A DNA stretch of 64,000 nt from assembly GCA_019633985.1 (NCBI GenBank), contig JAHQWE010000089.1, forward strand, positions 1 to 64,000, given 5' to 3'. The notes beneath the pieces were generated by a model. That model ran no database searches. It worked only from the letters and a program-made list of their open reading frames with translations, and had not been told where the DNA came from. Numbering within the stretch: position 1 is the first letter of the stretch; every line of letters begins with the position of its first letter. A program made the position numbers and the translations under genes. This DNA comes from Acidiferrobacterales bacterium (GTDB lineage: Bacteria; Pseudomonadota; Gammaproteobacteria; Arenicellales; Poriferihabitantaceae). Of the stretch, positions 27,901 to 37,542 are shown one piece after another.

Positions 27901-28385
27901 GTGGCGATATTTTTTCCAACTTGCTGAGAATTTTTAACCCTTTTATCAAGAAAGACAAACTCGTAAATGTTGATTGCGGTGCCATCCGGTTCGATGTCCT
28001 GAATGGTAAGGCGACCACGCGCAACGGTCTAGCAATGAAAACAGATCGTGTGACGTTACTGGGTGCCGGAGAATTGACATTAAAGAACGAGGGGTTGAAG
28101 CTTGAAATCGCGCCCAAGCCCAGAAAAGGTTTTGGAATCAGTGCATCTTCTTTCGCAAAGATGATTCGATTAGGGGGCACGTTATCAAACCCGGATGTGG
28201 AAGCTAGCGCAACCGGCTTTTTTAAATCTGGTGCTGCTATTGGCGCTGCTATTTTCAGCGGGGGGCTGTCGCTTATTGGTCAGGGTTTACTGGACCGACT
28301 CACTGCCAACGATAATGTTTGTGCATTAGCGAGGGGAGAAATTGACAAGCTTCCTGATACTTTTGACGACGTACAAAATAGATAA
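24915..28385 (+). CDS. large AsmA-family inner-membrane protein
   Basis: A 1156-residue protein. I start it at the ATG for MFSFIKWLFLSLILLL, since the upstream in-frame TTG adds 34 residues with no membrane-protein logic. A single N-terminal membrane helix is followed by an AsmA N-terminal domain (about residues 30-190, including NIAGEVGFEPGLEIRL) and a very long repeat of beta strands. It ends with an AsmA-type C-terminal domain having GDIFSNLLRIFNPF and GSALDSVG. Such proteins bridge the periplasm and are linked to phospholipid transport to the outer membrane. Which of the AsmA paralogues this is cannot be told. Confidence 0.85.
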   Translation: MFSFIKWLFLSLILLLAVAIAVPVAATFLVEQETVKHQIESWFLKNTGRALNIAGEVGFEPGLEIRLFVEDVKLQNPKWAGRPLALSARRAELTIALLPLFERQIEVKSLMLQGADLWVEHHELEGSNLKLLRTMNQDKEVPRPVPSWFAIKRVDILDSQIVVPSRSEKRNTIIRLKDASLVSDSLDSPVDVRGAGSINGLNVDLEGTANNLGSVLSRSSTKMDLLLTTPGGDKVTALGDVDDVLTWQKIDAQIEFDLPSVPNLSPLFVSRPMDIRSLSGTARFRQPGTVSTMALDEIAGDFSYLDISFVLAGDIKKLSRLEGLNLKIAADENIDLTKLMLLQGKEPLDKLDSALSISLTLTGAARKSRVDLNQFDFSTGDVELSASGGFDVEKGNWDAPLQLRMTIPNLKTAGKRFGKTLPDVGELNIDGLLSRSDQQFRMSEIKVSNSSTLISIDAKGALQNLGRETEGQIQFTGDAISPFFRQSFFQLPLFPDSGEIEGNVEVSSGQPKVNIGRTKLQLPGTELRGKGSIEGLKTGEPIRLLLESEIENWRTLADAVQQPLPDIGRAVFTAELLGKVGEPLSLKSIFGKLDHSENQATLEGYLENLGESMEGELYFTAFLPQQLVAEAIEPLEFTESHLSESVPVQLSGNLMRSSQEGWSLEDLLVDTQISGAAINVSGEFSQFAPAKGRMMVSAKGEIEPDSLPSQLSLPPLENVDLTFEVPIGEGGSRIEQLRGVFDGDAGEIRFNADRVKFSDGLQGLFDIQINTSDLLTATNNQFGFRNEVPLTADIELELRSDRWLASAAMVSGQNDFEGTIAFNRSTDRPRLEIEGNSKQLDVDSLLIRPPKEERFFSERPLLPEWMSRFDGSINLMAERFSNHALDLDTLDASIRYDNQQVAVRVSADRGEGTLLANFDFPVDRDSRLQVISSGLPVTAFRSLMRRGIFQGGVVDMHVNLAGPGRTLSGILSDGQGVVGLDINDSSIKGSALDSVGGDIFSNLLRIFNPFIKKDKLVNVDCGAIRFDVLNGKATTRNGLAMKTDRVTLLGAGELTLKNEGLKLEIAPKPRKGFGISASSFAKMIRLGGTLSNPDVEASATGFFKSGAAIGAAIFSGGLSLIGQGLLDRLTANDNVCALARGEIDKLPDTFDDVQNR

Positions 28386-28392
28386 ATACCGA

Positions 28393-28995
28393 ATGCAGCA
28401 ACCGTTACCTTTTAGTCAGGCTGCCGAAAATAATAAACACGTGATTGCGCGGGAAATACGACCTTGGCTTGCAGAATGTCGATCTGTTTTGGAGATCGGT
28501 TCTGGGACCGGCCAACATGCTGTACATTTTGCCGGACTATTCCCTCATCTTGTCTGGCAATGCGGTGATCAAATCGCATATCACGCCGGTATTACGCAGC
28601 GAATTGAATCCAGCCAGCTGCCGAACATGCCCCCGGTAATAGAACTGGAGGCGAGAACGTTTAACTGGGCCGACTTTGATTTCGATGCGGTATTCACAGC
28701 CAACACTGCGCACATCATGCCTTGGGAAGCGGTGGAGACCACCATTGACGGGGTATCCCAGGTGTTGCCTGCAAATGGCGTATTGCTCTGGTATGGACCA
28801 TTCAATGAGAATCGTGAATTTACCAGTGAAAGTAATGCTGAATTTGATCGCTACCTCAAGGCGCAGGCTGGGCATATGGGAATTCGCGATCGTGGTGAAA
28901 TGCAATCGCGGGCGCACCAAAATGGACTGGAGTTGGTGAGTAGTGCCCCGATGCCAGCCAATAATCAGATTTTAGTGTTTCAAAAGCGATCATAA
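28393..28995 (+). CDS. DUF938 SAM-dependent methyltransferase-like protein
   Basis: A 200-residue protein starting at the ATG for MQQPLPFSQAAENN, seven bases after the AsmA-like stop. SAM-binding motif I is VLEIGSGTGQHAVHFA near residue 33. The ANTAHIMPW, LWYGPFN and ESNAEFD segments are DUF938 signatures. The substrate is unknown. Tight spacing puts it in one unit with the AsmA-like gene, ended by the hairpin at 29016. Confidence 0.88.
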   Translation: MQQPLPFSQAAENNKHVIAREIRPWLAECRSVLEIGSGTGQHAVHFAGLFPHLVWQCGDQIAYHAGITQRIESSQLPNMPPVIELEARTFNWADFDFDAVFTANTAHIMPWEAVETTIDGVSQVLPANGVLLWYGPFNENREFTSESNAEFDRYLKAQAGHMGIRDRGEMQSRAHQNGLELVSSAPMPANNQILVFQKRS

Positions 28996-29015
28996 TCGCC
29001 CTCTTTAGGGGTGCG

Positions 29016-29039
29016 AACGCACTATATAAGTGCGTTTTT
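29016..29039 (+). terminator. intrinsic terminator after the DUF938 gene
   Basis: AACGCACT (29016-29023), a 5-base loop, AGTGCGTT (29029-29036) and TTT. The same bases carry a GCAC-N7-GTGC element that looks like an NtrC site (29019-29033). Confidence 0.75.
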
Positions 29040-29065
29040 GATATCATTACGCACTAAAATGGTGC
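29019..29065. promoter_or_regulatory. two NtrC-type binding sites upstream of glnA
   Basis: Site 1 is GCACTATATAAGTGC (29019-29033) and site 2 is GCACTAAAATGGTGC (29051-29065). Both have the GCAC-N7-GTGC dyad of the NtrC consensus. Their centres are 32 bp apart, three helical turns, the same spacing as the two strong NtrC sites at E. coli glnA. They lie about 129 and 97 bp before the predicted start site, a normal enhancer distance. Confidence 0.75.
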
Positions 29066-29128
29066 TTTATGGGTGCCCTTTCAAAGCTAACATTCTCTAA
29101 CTTGTTAAAAAACAAGGGTTATCTCCAT

Positions 29129-29144
29129 TGGCATAGTGATTGCT
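29129..29144 (+). promoter_or_regulatory. sigma-54 promoter of glnA
   Basis: TGGCATAGTGATTGCT has GG at 29130-29131 and GC at 29142-29143, the exact GG-N10-GC spacing of a -24/-12 promoter. Start near 29155, about 83 bases before the glnA ATG. Confidence 0.85.
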
Positions 29145-29237
29145 TGGGGTGAAGGGAAGGCCCGCGGCAATGCGCCGTGGAATCACCATTCTATTGATAT
29201 CAACCCAGAATACTTGATCCTAAGAGGTAAGAAAAAA

Positions 29238-30644
29238 ATGTCTGCAGAAGTAATGAAGTTACTCAAGGAAACAGAAGCCAAATTTGTCGATTTGCGTTTC
29301 ACCGACACCAAAGGAAAAGAACAACACGTAACAATCCCTACCACAGTGGTAGACGAAGACTTATTTGAAGAAGGAAAGATGTTTGACGGTTCCTCCATTG
29401 CTGGTTGGAAGGGAATCAACGAATCAGACATGATCCTGATGCCTGATCCCGATAGCGCCGTTCTGGATCCATTCTATTTGGACGCTACCGTGAACATTCG
29501 CTGTGATGTGATCGAGCCCTCTGATATGCAGGGCTACGACCGGGATCCCAGATCTATTGCAAAACGTGCAGAGGCGTACTTGGAATCTACTGGCGTTGGT
29601 GACACAGCATATTTCGGACCGGAAAACGAATTCTTCCTGTTTGATTCTGTTCACTGGGGCAATGAAATGGGCCACGCATTCTATGAGATTGATTCATCTG
29701 AGGCGGCCTGGAACACTTCTAAGGAATACGAGGATGGTAATACCGGCCATCGACCTGGTGTGAAAGGAGGATACTTCCCGGTTGCGCCCGTAGACAGCCA
29801 GTCTGATGTTCGATCAAAGATGTGTTTGACCATGGAAGAAATGGGTGTGCCCGTTGAGGTCCATCACCATGAGGTCGGCACTGCAGGTCAGGGCGAAATC
29901 GGTGGCCTGTATAACACGCTTGTGCGCAAGGCAGACGAGGTACAGATATTTAAATATGTGGTTCACAATGTCGCTCATGCACACGGTCTGACCGCCACAT
30001 TCATGCCCAAGCCGATCGTTGGCGACAACGGTAGCGGTATGCACGTGCACCAGTCCATCGCTAAAGATGGAGAAAACATTTTCGCCGGTGATCAATACGG
30101 TGGATTGAGTGAAACTGCGCTCTACTATATCGGCGGAATCTTTAAGCACGCACGTGCCATTAACGCCTTTACCAACGCCAGCACCAATAGCTACAAGCGT
30201 CTGGTTCCCGGTTTCGAAGCACCAGTACTACTTGCTTACTCTGCTCGCAACCGATCAGCGTCTTGCCGTATTCCCTACGTTTCTAACCCAAAGGGGCGAC
30301 GTATTGAGATACGTTTTCCAGATTCTACCGCCAATCCTTATCTCGCTTTCTCTGCAATGCTGATGGCGGGCCTGGACGGTATCCAGAATAAGATACATCC
30401 AGGTGAGCCAGGTGACAAAGACTTATATGATTTGCCACCAGAAGAAGAAAAGCTGATTCCTACTGTAGCGCATGGATTTGATATTGCGTTGGAAGCGCTG
30501 GATGCGGATCGCGAATTTCTGCTTGCAGGCGGTGTTTTCAGCAATGAAGCCATTGACGCTTACATCGAATTGAAGATGGAAGAAGTGAATCGCATGCGTA
30601 TGGCGACTCATCCTGCTGAATTCGATATGTACTACAGCGTATAA
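29238..30644 (+). CDS. glnA: type I glutamine synthetase
   Basis: A 468-residue GSI-beta enzyme that makes glutamine from glutamate, ammonia and ATP as a dodecamer. The start is the ATG for [16 protein letters not shown], with AAGAGG upstream; a longer in-frame start lies inside the promoter and is excluded. The active-site [13 protein letters not shown], the ATP site [16 protein letters not shown] and the adenylylation Tyr in [11 protein letters not shown] (near residue 398) are present, so adenylyltransferase/P-II control is expected. It heads glnA-ntrB-ntrC. Confidence 0.98.
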   Translation: MSAEVMKLLKETEAKFVDLRFTDTKGKEQHVTIPTTVVDEDLFEEGKMFDGSSIAGWKGINESDMILMPDPDSAVLDPFYLDATVNIRCDVIEPSDMQGYDRDPRSIAKRAEAYLESTGVGDTAYFGPENEFFLFDSVHWGNEMGHAFYEIDSSEAAWNTSKEYEDGNTGHRPGVKGGYFPVAPVDSQSDVRSKMCLTMEEMGVPVEVHHHEVGTAGQGEIGGLYNTLVRKADEVQIFKYVVHNVAHAHGLTATFMPKPIVGDNGSGMHVHQSIAKDGENIFAGDQYGGLSETALYYIGGIFKHARAINAFTNASTNSYKRLVPGFEAPVLLAYSARNRSASCRIPYVSNPKGRRIEIRFPDSTANPYLAFSAMLMAGLDGIQNKIHPGEPGDKDLYDLPPEEEKLIPTVAHGFDIALEALDADREFLLAGGVFSNEAIDAYIELKMEEVNRMRMATHPAEFDMYYSV

Positions 30645-30656
30645 GTCGCTACTGGA

Positions 30657-30685
30657 GTCGCGACGGAATTATTTTTCGTCGCGAC
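30657..30685 (+). terminator. hairpin between glnA and ntrB
   Basis: GTCGCGACG (30657-30665) pairs with CGTCGCGAC (30677-30685) over an 11-base loop; the following CTTCCTTT is only partly U-rich. It fits a leaky terminator that lowers ntrBC relative to glnA, as known between E. coli glnA and glnL. Confidence 0.55.
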
Positions 30686-30702
30686 CTTCCTTTCAGATTC
30701 TG

Positions 30703-31806
30703 ATGCCAGCTCTCGCCAAGTCCATCCCGCCGATAGACTATTCAAATATTTACGAGAATCTTCTTCACAATCAGGCTACCTGTATTGTGATGCTGGACAA
30801 CCAATTCTGCGTACAGTATCTGAATGAAGCAGCGGAAAGTTTGCTGCAAACCAGCGTAAAGCGGTCAATAGGGGTTGCCCTATCCACGCTGGTGAAAGAC
30901 GACGATCAATTGTTGACAGCATGTCAGAGGGCGCTCGAGCATCATTGCGAAATTCGACTACGGAATCACCTGATGCTATTGCCCGCTATTGTTCAGGAGA
31001 AAACAATCAATTGTATTGTCACGCCGTTTGAGCAAGATAGCGAGCCGCATGTGCTACTCGAGTGCCAGGAAAACGAAGCATTGGTAAAAATTACCAGGGA
31101 CGAGGAGTTTATGGAAAGACAGCACTCTAACCGTGAACTTATACGAGGCATGGCCCACGAAATTAGGAACCCACTTGGCGGTATTCGTGGTGCCGCTCAA
31201 CTCATGGCGGAAGAGACAGGAAGTGAGCAGTTCCTTGAATACACTAGGATCATTATTCAGGAAACGGATCGATTAACGGAACTGGTTAATCGGATGCAGG
31301 CAGATGCGAGAGTTGATCTCGATCAATCGATCAACATTCATAGCGTGATAGAAGATGTGAGGCATTTGGTTGAAGCAGAAAACAATGGACGTCTGTCGAT
31401 TCAACAGGATTACGATCCGAGCTTACCCAACGTGAAGGGAAATCGAGATCTATTAGTACAAGCGCTACTCAATGTAATACGCAATGCGGTTGAAGCCGTC
31501 GACAGCGATAGCGGTGAAATTATTCTTAGAACGCGTATAGACAGATTGACATCCGATATGCCGCGAAAACAAGTGGTGAGAGTCGAAGTCCAGGACAATG
31601 GCGCAGGCGTGCCAGCAGAGCTCACTAATCGAATTTTTGACCCAATGGTTACGAGTAAACCTACGGGATCGGGGCTGGGCTTGCCGATAACCGCAGAGAT
31701 CATTACCCGGTTGGACGGTGTGATGGATTTCAAAACCCGTCCTGGTAAGACGGTTTTCAGACTCTATCTTCCCGTGTTTGAACGAAACGAGGGTGTTGAA
31801 ACATGA
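30703..31806 (+). CDS. ntrB: nitrogen sensor histidine kinase NtrB
   Basis: A 367-residue cytoplasmic two-component kinase (GlnL). An N-terminal PAS domain (about residues 15-125) precedes the H-box RGMAHEIRNPLGG, with phospho-acceptor His152. The N box NVIRNAVEAV and the G boxes DNGAGVP and GSGLGLPI complete the ATPase domain. No membrane helix is present. P-II bound to NtrB turns it from kinase to phosphatase under nitrogen plenty. It overlaps ntrC by four bases. Confidence 0.95.
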   Translation: MPALAKSIPPIDYSNIYENLLHNQATCIVMLDNQFCVQYLNEAAESLLQTSVKRSIGVALSTLVKDDDQLLTACQRALEHHCEIRLRNHLMLLPAIVQEKTINCIVTPFEQDSEPHVLLECQENEALVKITRDEEFMERQHSNRELIRGMAHEIRNPLGGIRGAAQLMAEETGSEQFLEYTRIIIQETDRLTELVNRMQADARVDLDQSINIHSVIEDVRHLVEAENNGRLSIQQDYDPSLPNVKGNRDLLVQALLNVIRNAVEAVDSDSGEIILRTRIDRLTSDMPRKQVVRVEVQDNGAGVPAELTNRIFDPMVTSKPTGSGLGLPITAEIITRLDGVMDFKTRPGKTVFRLYLPVFERNEGVET

Positions 31807-33197
31807 TTGATACAACTGTGTGGGTGGTTGACGACGACACCTCTATTGCCTGGGTGTTGGATAAAGCCTTGTCAAAACAGGGCTATCACGTAGAGCGATT
31901 CGAAAGTGGCGAAGCGGCGTTGCTTGGATTGGATAAAAGTGGCACGCCAAAACCGGATGTGATGCTTTCTGATGTGCGTATGGCGGGGATGACTGGATTT
32001 GAATTGGCGGACAAAATTACCGAGCAGTTACCCAACCTGCCGGTGATTATTATGACTGCATTTGGTGACCTAGATAGTGCAGTCGACGCATACAAACATG
32101 GCGCGTTTGAATACCTGACCAAACCATTCGATATCAAGGAAATGACATCATTGGTGGATCGCGCGCTACAAAAGACATCCAGTCAGTCGTCAGAGAGTAT
32201 TTCTTCCACACAGAGGTTGATGTTAGGCGAAAGTGCAGCGATGCAGGAGGTATTTCGCATTATCGGCAGACTTTCATCCACTGAAATGAACGTGCTCATC
32301 CGCGGTGAATCGGGAACGGGTAAAGAACTGGTTGCAGAAGCCATCTACCAGAACAGTCCGCGATCGGCTCACCCGCTGGTCGCGATAAACACTGCGGCGA
32401 TTCCATCAGAATTACTGGAATCTGAATTGTTCGGTCACGAGAAGGGGGCATTTACCGGTGCGCATTCTCGTCATATCGGTCGTTTTGAACAAGCGAATAA
32501 TGGCACGCTGTTTCTCGATGAAATCGGTGATATGCCCGCCGGTCTCCAAACCAGATTGCTCAGGGTGCTTTCAGAGGGGCGTTTTTATCGTGTTGGAGGC
32601 AGAGATGAGGTGAAGGTAGATGTGCGCGTTATCGCGGCCACCAATCAAAACTTAGAAGCACTTGTAGACAGCGGCCTTTTTCGTGCTGATTTGTTTCATC
32701 GCCTGAATGTCATCTCCATTCAGACCCCCGCCTTACGGGAAAGAAGTGGTGATATCCCGCTGTTGGTCAACCATTTCATGGCGCTGTCTGCGCTAGAGCC
32801 TGGTGCAGAGAAAAAGCACTGTGCGCCCGAAGTACTGCGAGCCTTGCAAAACTACGAATGGCCCGGAAACGTCAGGGAACTGGAGAATCTGGTGAAAAGA
32901 TTGACCGTGCTGGCGCCAAGTCTGATGATCCAGCTCGACGATTTACCTTCGGAAGTAATGGGCGGGAAGTCGCAAAGCGAAGGGTGGGAGGAGTCGCTTG
33001 GCAGAGTCGCTACCGAACAGTTGGAGGCTGGTGAAGCGGGATTGATGCAGTCGCTTGGCGCCAAGTTTGAATCCACCCTGATCAAGGCCGCAATGGCCAA
33101 AACTGGAGGCCATAAGCAGAAAGCAGCTATTCTCCTCGGATGGGGGCGGAACACACTCACGAGAAAGCTTCAGCAGCTGAACTTACAAGACACTTAG
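31803..33197 (+). CDS. ntrC: nitrogen regulator NtrC (sigma-54 activator)
   Basis: A 464-residue response regulator. The receiver domain has the DDD acidic pocket at residues 10-12 and phospho-acceptor Asp57 (VMLSDVRM). The AAA+ domain has Walker A GESGTGKE near 171, the sigma-54 contact loop GAFTGA near 218 and the [13 protein letters not shown]alker B region. A C-terminal Fis-type helix-turn-helix ends [17 protein letters not shown]. It activates sigma-54 promoters; the glnA upstream sites are its obvious targets. ATGA overlap with ntrB shows coupled translation. Confidence 0.96.
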   Translation: MIDTTVWVVDDDTSIAWVLDKALSKQGYHVERFESGEAALLGLDKSGTPKPDVMLSDVRMAGMTGFELADKITEQLPNLPVIIMTAFGDLDSAVDAYKHGAFEYLTKPFDIKEMTSLVDRALQKTSSQSSESISSTQRLMLGESAAMQEVFRIIGRLSSTEMNVLIRGESGTGKELVAEAIYQNSPRSAHPLVAINTAAIPSELLESELFGHEKGAFTGAHSRHIGRFEQANNGTLFLDEIGDMPAGLQTRLLRVLSEGRFYRVGGRDEVKVDVRVIAATNQNLEALVDSGLFRADLFHRLNVISIQTPALRERSGDIPLLVNHFMALSALEPGAEKKHCAPEVLRALQNYEWPGNVRELENLVKRLTVLAPSLMIQLDDLPSEVMGGKSQSEGWEESLGRVATEQLEAGEAGLMQSLGAKFESTLIKAAMAKTGGHKQKAAILLGWGRNTLTRKLQQLNLQDT

Positions 33198-33340
33198 ATC
33201 GTTCTGACGGTTGATATTTCCGTAATTGTTCTATTTCTGGATTCCGAAGAAGTGCTGGACCCTGTCGCAATCCATTCATGCACTGATTGATCCATGCATC
33301 ATCAGCGCAAATATTCGCTGAATCCCCTCTCATCATTGGT

Positions 33341-33369
33341 CTTGAAGCCAAGCGACCAGACCCCAGATA
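33341..33369 (+). promoter_or_regulatory. sigma-32-like heat-shock promoter of hflKC
   Basis: CTTGAA (33341-33346), a 14-base spacer and CCCCAGATA (33361-33369). The consensus is CTTGAA with CCCCATNTA at 13-15 bases; only one informative position differs. Start near 33377, about 37 bases before the hflK ATG. Confidence 0.6.
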
Positions 33370-33413
33370 CGATACACTCCTTTCTTTTATTTCTTTCACA
33401 GGATTTAGCTTCA

Positions 33414-34703
33414 ATGCCTTGGAATCAACCTGGATCTGGCGGTGGCGACGACCGTGACCCGTGGGGTCAAAATGGTAGCCGTAATAGTGGTAACGGTGGC
33501 CGCCGAAACGGCGACCGCGATGGTCCGCCTGACATCGACGAAGTCTTGCGCGATGCGAAAAACCGAATCGACTCACTTTTTGGCGGCCGCCGCGGCGGTG
33601 GCAGCGGCGGCTCAGGATCGGGTTCCTCCAAGGGTGGCGGCGATGGCGTGAGCGCTGGCGCGATTTTGCTTCTTTTGGTCGTGGGATTAGGTGTTTGGGG
33701 GTTCAGCGGCTTTTATCAGGTCGATCAGGGTGAGCAAGCGCTGGAAATGCGGTTTGGTGCCTACTCTGAAACCAAAGACGCGGGCCTTCGCTGGCACTGG
33801 CCTTCACCTTTGGAAACGGTTGAGATCGTCAATACTCAAAATGTGAATACGGTCGAAGTAGGCTATCGTGATAGCGGCAGGGCGATCCAAACTGTGCCGA
33901 GGGAAGCGCTCATGTTGACCCAGGATGAAAACATTATTGATGTGCGATTTGCGGTGCAGTATGACATCAAGGACCCAACAAAACTCTTGTTTAATGTCAG
34001 TGAATATAACCCTCGCGATATCGCAGAGAGCGTAGTTCGTGGCGCAACCGAGAGTGCCGTCAGGGAAATCGTTGGTCGAAACACCATGGACTTCGCAATC
34101 ACCGAGGGTCGTGCGCAGCTCGCTGCTGAAACTACCGTGTTATTGCAACAGATTCTCGACCGCTACGACACGGGGATCAATATTCGGTCAGTTGAAACCC
34201 AAAACGCACAGCCTCCAGAGCAGGTAAAGGACGCATTTGATGACGTAGTAAAAGCGCGAGAGGACGAAGAGAGATTGAAGAGTCTGGCGCAGGCCTATTC
34301 TAATGACATCATCCCTCGAGCGCGTGGCGCGGCTTCTCGTATTACCCAGGAAGCGGAGGCATATAAAGAATCGATCGTGGCACAAGCACAAGGTGAAAGC
34401 GCGCGTTTTGATCAAATATTAAGTGAGTACGCGAAAGCACCAGAAATCACACGAGATCGTTTGTATATCGAGTCTATGGAAGAGGTGCTGAGCCGTTCCA
34501 GTAAGATCGTCATTGATCAGCAAGGCGGTAACAGCCTCATGTATTTGCCGCTGGATCAGCTTGTTAACCGACGGAATTCCAGTGCGAATGTGGAAAGAAA
34601 TACGCCGAGTTATCAGCTGCCGAGTGTGAACAATAATACCGTCAGTTCTAGCCAAGGCGTGCGGAGCACCAGTCGCAGCGTTGATCGTGGGGGGAGAAAT
34701 TAA
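33414..34703 (+). CDS. hflK: FtsH protease modulator HflK
   Basis: A 429-residue membrane protein of the SPFH/prohibitin family. The Gly-, Arg- and Asp-rich N-terminal tail (to about residue 78) is typical of HflK, followed by one membrane helix (about 80-100) and the band-7 domain from YQVDQGEQALEMRFG. It forms, with HflC, a periplasmic cage around the FtsH protease and limits its attack on membrane proteins. I start it at the ATG for MPWNQPGSGGGDD; the longer frame runs over the promoter. It is three bases before hflC. Confidence 0.96.
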   Translation: MPWNQPGSGGGDDRDPWGQNGSRNSGNGGRRNGDRDGPPDIDEVLRDAKNRIDSLFGGRRGGGSGGSGSGSSKGGGDGVSAGAILLLLVVGLGVWGFSGFYQVDQGEQALEMRFGAYSETKDAGLRWHWPSPLETVEIVNTQNVNTVEVGYRDSGRAIQTVPREALMLTQDENIIDVRFAVQYDIKDPTKLLFNVSEYNPRDIAESVVRGATESAVREIVGRNTMDFAITEGRAQLAAETTVLLQQILDRYDTGINIRSVETQNAQPPEQVKDAFDDVVKAREDEERLKSLAQAYSNDIIPRARGAASRITQEAEAYKESIVAQAQGESARFDQILSEYAKAPEITRDRLYIESMEEVLSRSSKIVIDQQGGNSLMYLPLDQLVNRRNSSANVERNTPSYQLPSVNNNTVSSSQGVRSTSRSVDRGGRN

Positions 34704-34706
34704 GTC

Positions 34707-35621
34707 ATGAAGAGTTTAAGTACAGCAGTGCTGGTGGTATTGGGTATTGTCGCGGCAGTTTTGTTTTCGTCGATCTATTTCGTTGACGAGAGAGAAAAAG
34801 CGATCAAGTTCCGGTTTGGTGAAATCGTGGATTCGGAAATTGAGCCGGGCTTGCACTTTAAATGGCCATTTATCAACAACATTAAGTTTTTTGATGCGCG
34901 AGTTCAAACGATGGATTCCGATCCACAGCTCTATCTCACTGGCGAAAAGAAAAATCTGGTAGTGGATTCCTTCGTCAAATGGCGAATTCAAAATGTTAGA
35001 GAATTCTACGTCCGATTGCAGGGTAGAACATTTAACGCCCGCCAGAGGCTGGCACAACGTGTGGAAGACAGCCTTCGTCAGGAGTTTGGTAAGCGTAACG
35101 TACAGGAGGTGATTTCTGGTGACCGTGCCCAGATAATGGAAGTGGTCCGCACCGCGATGGAGGAAGAAGCCCGATCGCTGGGAATAGAGGTGATTGACGT
35201 ACGTCTGAAACGAGTGGATCTAGACCCGGCAGTTAGTGAAAGTGTGTATCAGCGAATGCAGGCTGAACGACAGCGAGTCGCTAAAGAGCTACGTGCGCAG
35301 GGTGAAGAGGAAGCTGAGAAAATCAGAGCAAATGCCGATCGTCAGCGCCAGATTCTTCTTGCGAATGCAACACGCGACGCCGAGAAGGTGCGCGGTGAGG
35401 GTGATGCGACTGCTACGGCAACCTACGCGGAGGCCTATGGTCGAGATCGAGAATTTTACAACCTGTATCGTAGCTTGAATGCCTATCGCAATACGTTTAG
35501 CAATAAAGATGATTTAATGGTCATTGATCCGAGCTCCGATTTCTTCCGGTTTTTTAAAAACTCGGGGCAAAGTGAAGCGACGCCCAACGCGGGTTCTGCG
35601 ATTTCTACCTTGCCCAATTGA
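34707..35621 (+). CDS. hflC: FtsH protease modulator HflC
   Basis: A 304-residue SPFH protein with an N-terminal signal anchor (about residues 5-25), the band-7 domain starting FVDEREKAIKFRFGE, and a long Ala/Glu/Arg coiled coil (about 185-240). It pairs with HflK. Length is close to that of E. coli HflC. A strong terminator follows, so the operon in this organism is hflK-hflC only, with DUF2065 and purA behind it. Confidence 0.96.
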   Translation: MKSLSTAVLVVLGIVAAVLFSSIYFVDEREKAIKFRFGEIVDSEIEPGLHFKWPFINNIKFFDARVQTMDSDPQLYLTGEKKNLVVDSFVKWRIQNVREFYVRLQGRTFNARQRLAQRVEDSLRQEFGKRNVQEVISGDRAQIMEVVRTAMEEEARSLGIEVIDVRLKRVDLDPAVSESVYQRMQAERQRVAKELRAQGEEEAEKIRANADRQRQILLANATRDAEKVRGEGDATATATYAEAYGRDREFYNLYRSLNAYRNTFSNKDDLMVIDPSSDFFRFFKNSGQSEATPNAGSAISTLPN

Positions 35622-35644
35622 TCAGAGTTCAATAAACTCCGAGG

Positions 35645-35671
35645 GAAACCGCCTTAGGGCGGTTTCTTTTT
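35645..35671 (+). terminator. strong intrinsic terminator after hflC
   Basis: GAAACCGCC (35645-35653), TTAG loop, GGCGGTTTC (35658-35666), then TTTTT. Confidence 0.92.
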
Positions 35672-35672
35672 G

Positions 35673-35730
35673 CCGTGTCAGGCAAAATGTTTCCTGCCAC
35701 GGACTACTTGCTGGTGGAGTAAGTACCACC
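35673..35730 (+). other. two further hairpins before the DUF2065 gene
   Basis: CCGTGTCAGG (35673-35682) pairs with CCTGCCACGG (35693-35702) with one mismatch, then GGTGG (35713-35717) pairs with CCACC (35726-35730). They follow the hflC terminator directly. They may be a leader for DUF2065/purA or a remnant of the gene often found here; no function is shown. Confidence 0.35.
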
Positions 35731-35773
35731 TTCCTCGTTAAACGATGCCCCACCTGTCGGTATTAAGTGCGCT

Positions 35774-35965
35774 ATGAACTGGAATGATCTGCTTGCTGCG
35801 TTTGCGCTATATTTAGTGTTTGAAGGCATTATCCCTTTTGTTAATCCCTCGGCATTTCGGCAATTCGTACTGCAAATGACAGGTCTACCTGACGCGGCGT
35901 TGCGCCGATTTGGTCTTGCCAGTATGGCATTGGGGTTGGGTCTGCTTTATCTAGTAAGAAGTTGA
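35774..35965 (+). CDS. DUF2065 (YjeT) family small membrane protein
   Basis: A 63-residue protein with two hydrophobic helices around a short loop containing GLPDAALRRFG, the signature of YjeT/DUF2065. It lies between hflC and purA, its standard place in Gammaproteobacteria. The function is unknown. Confidence 0.9.
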   Translation: MNWNDLLAAFALYLVFEGIIPFVNPSAFRQFVLQMTGLPDAALRRFGLASMALGLGLLYLVRS

Positions 35966-35971
35966 TACTAG

Positions 35972-37306
<1,335 letters not shown>

Positions 37307-37484
37307 ATCTTCGGGAAATTTTGCATAAGACCGCAACAGACTGTATGAGATGGGAAGTGATCACGATCAAAACGCAAGACGAGTGTGCTAATTGAGCGTC
37401 AACCGCTTGGCGGAGTTTTGCAATATTGATATGGATTATTTTTCACTCAGACTTTTCTTTCATCATTGTGTCGAATGTTCCTTA

Positions 37485-37514
37485 ATTTGGTGCGCACTTT
37501 CAGTTGCACCAAAT
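37485..37514. promoter_or_regulatory. 9-bp inverted repeat upstream of gabD
   Basis: ATTTGGTGC (37485-37493) and GCACCAAAT (37506-37514) are perfect inverted copies 12 bases apart, ending 28 bases before the ATG. It could be a repressor operator or a leader hairpin. No regulator gene is adjacent. Confidence 0.5.
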
Positions 37515-37542
37515 CAATCCTTATAAATTTGGAGAACCTAAA

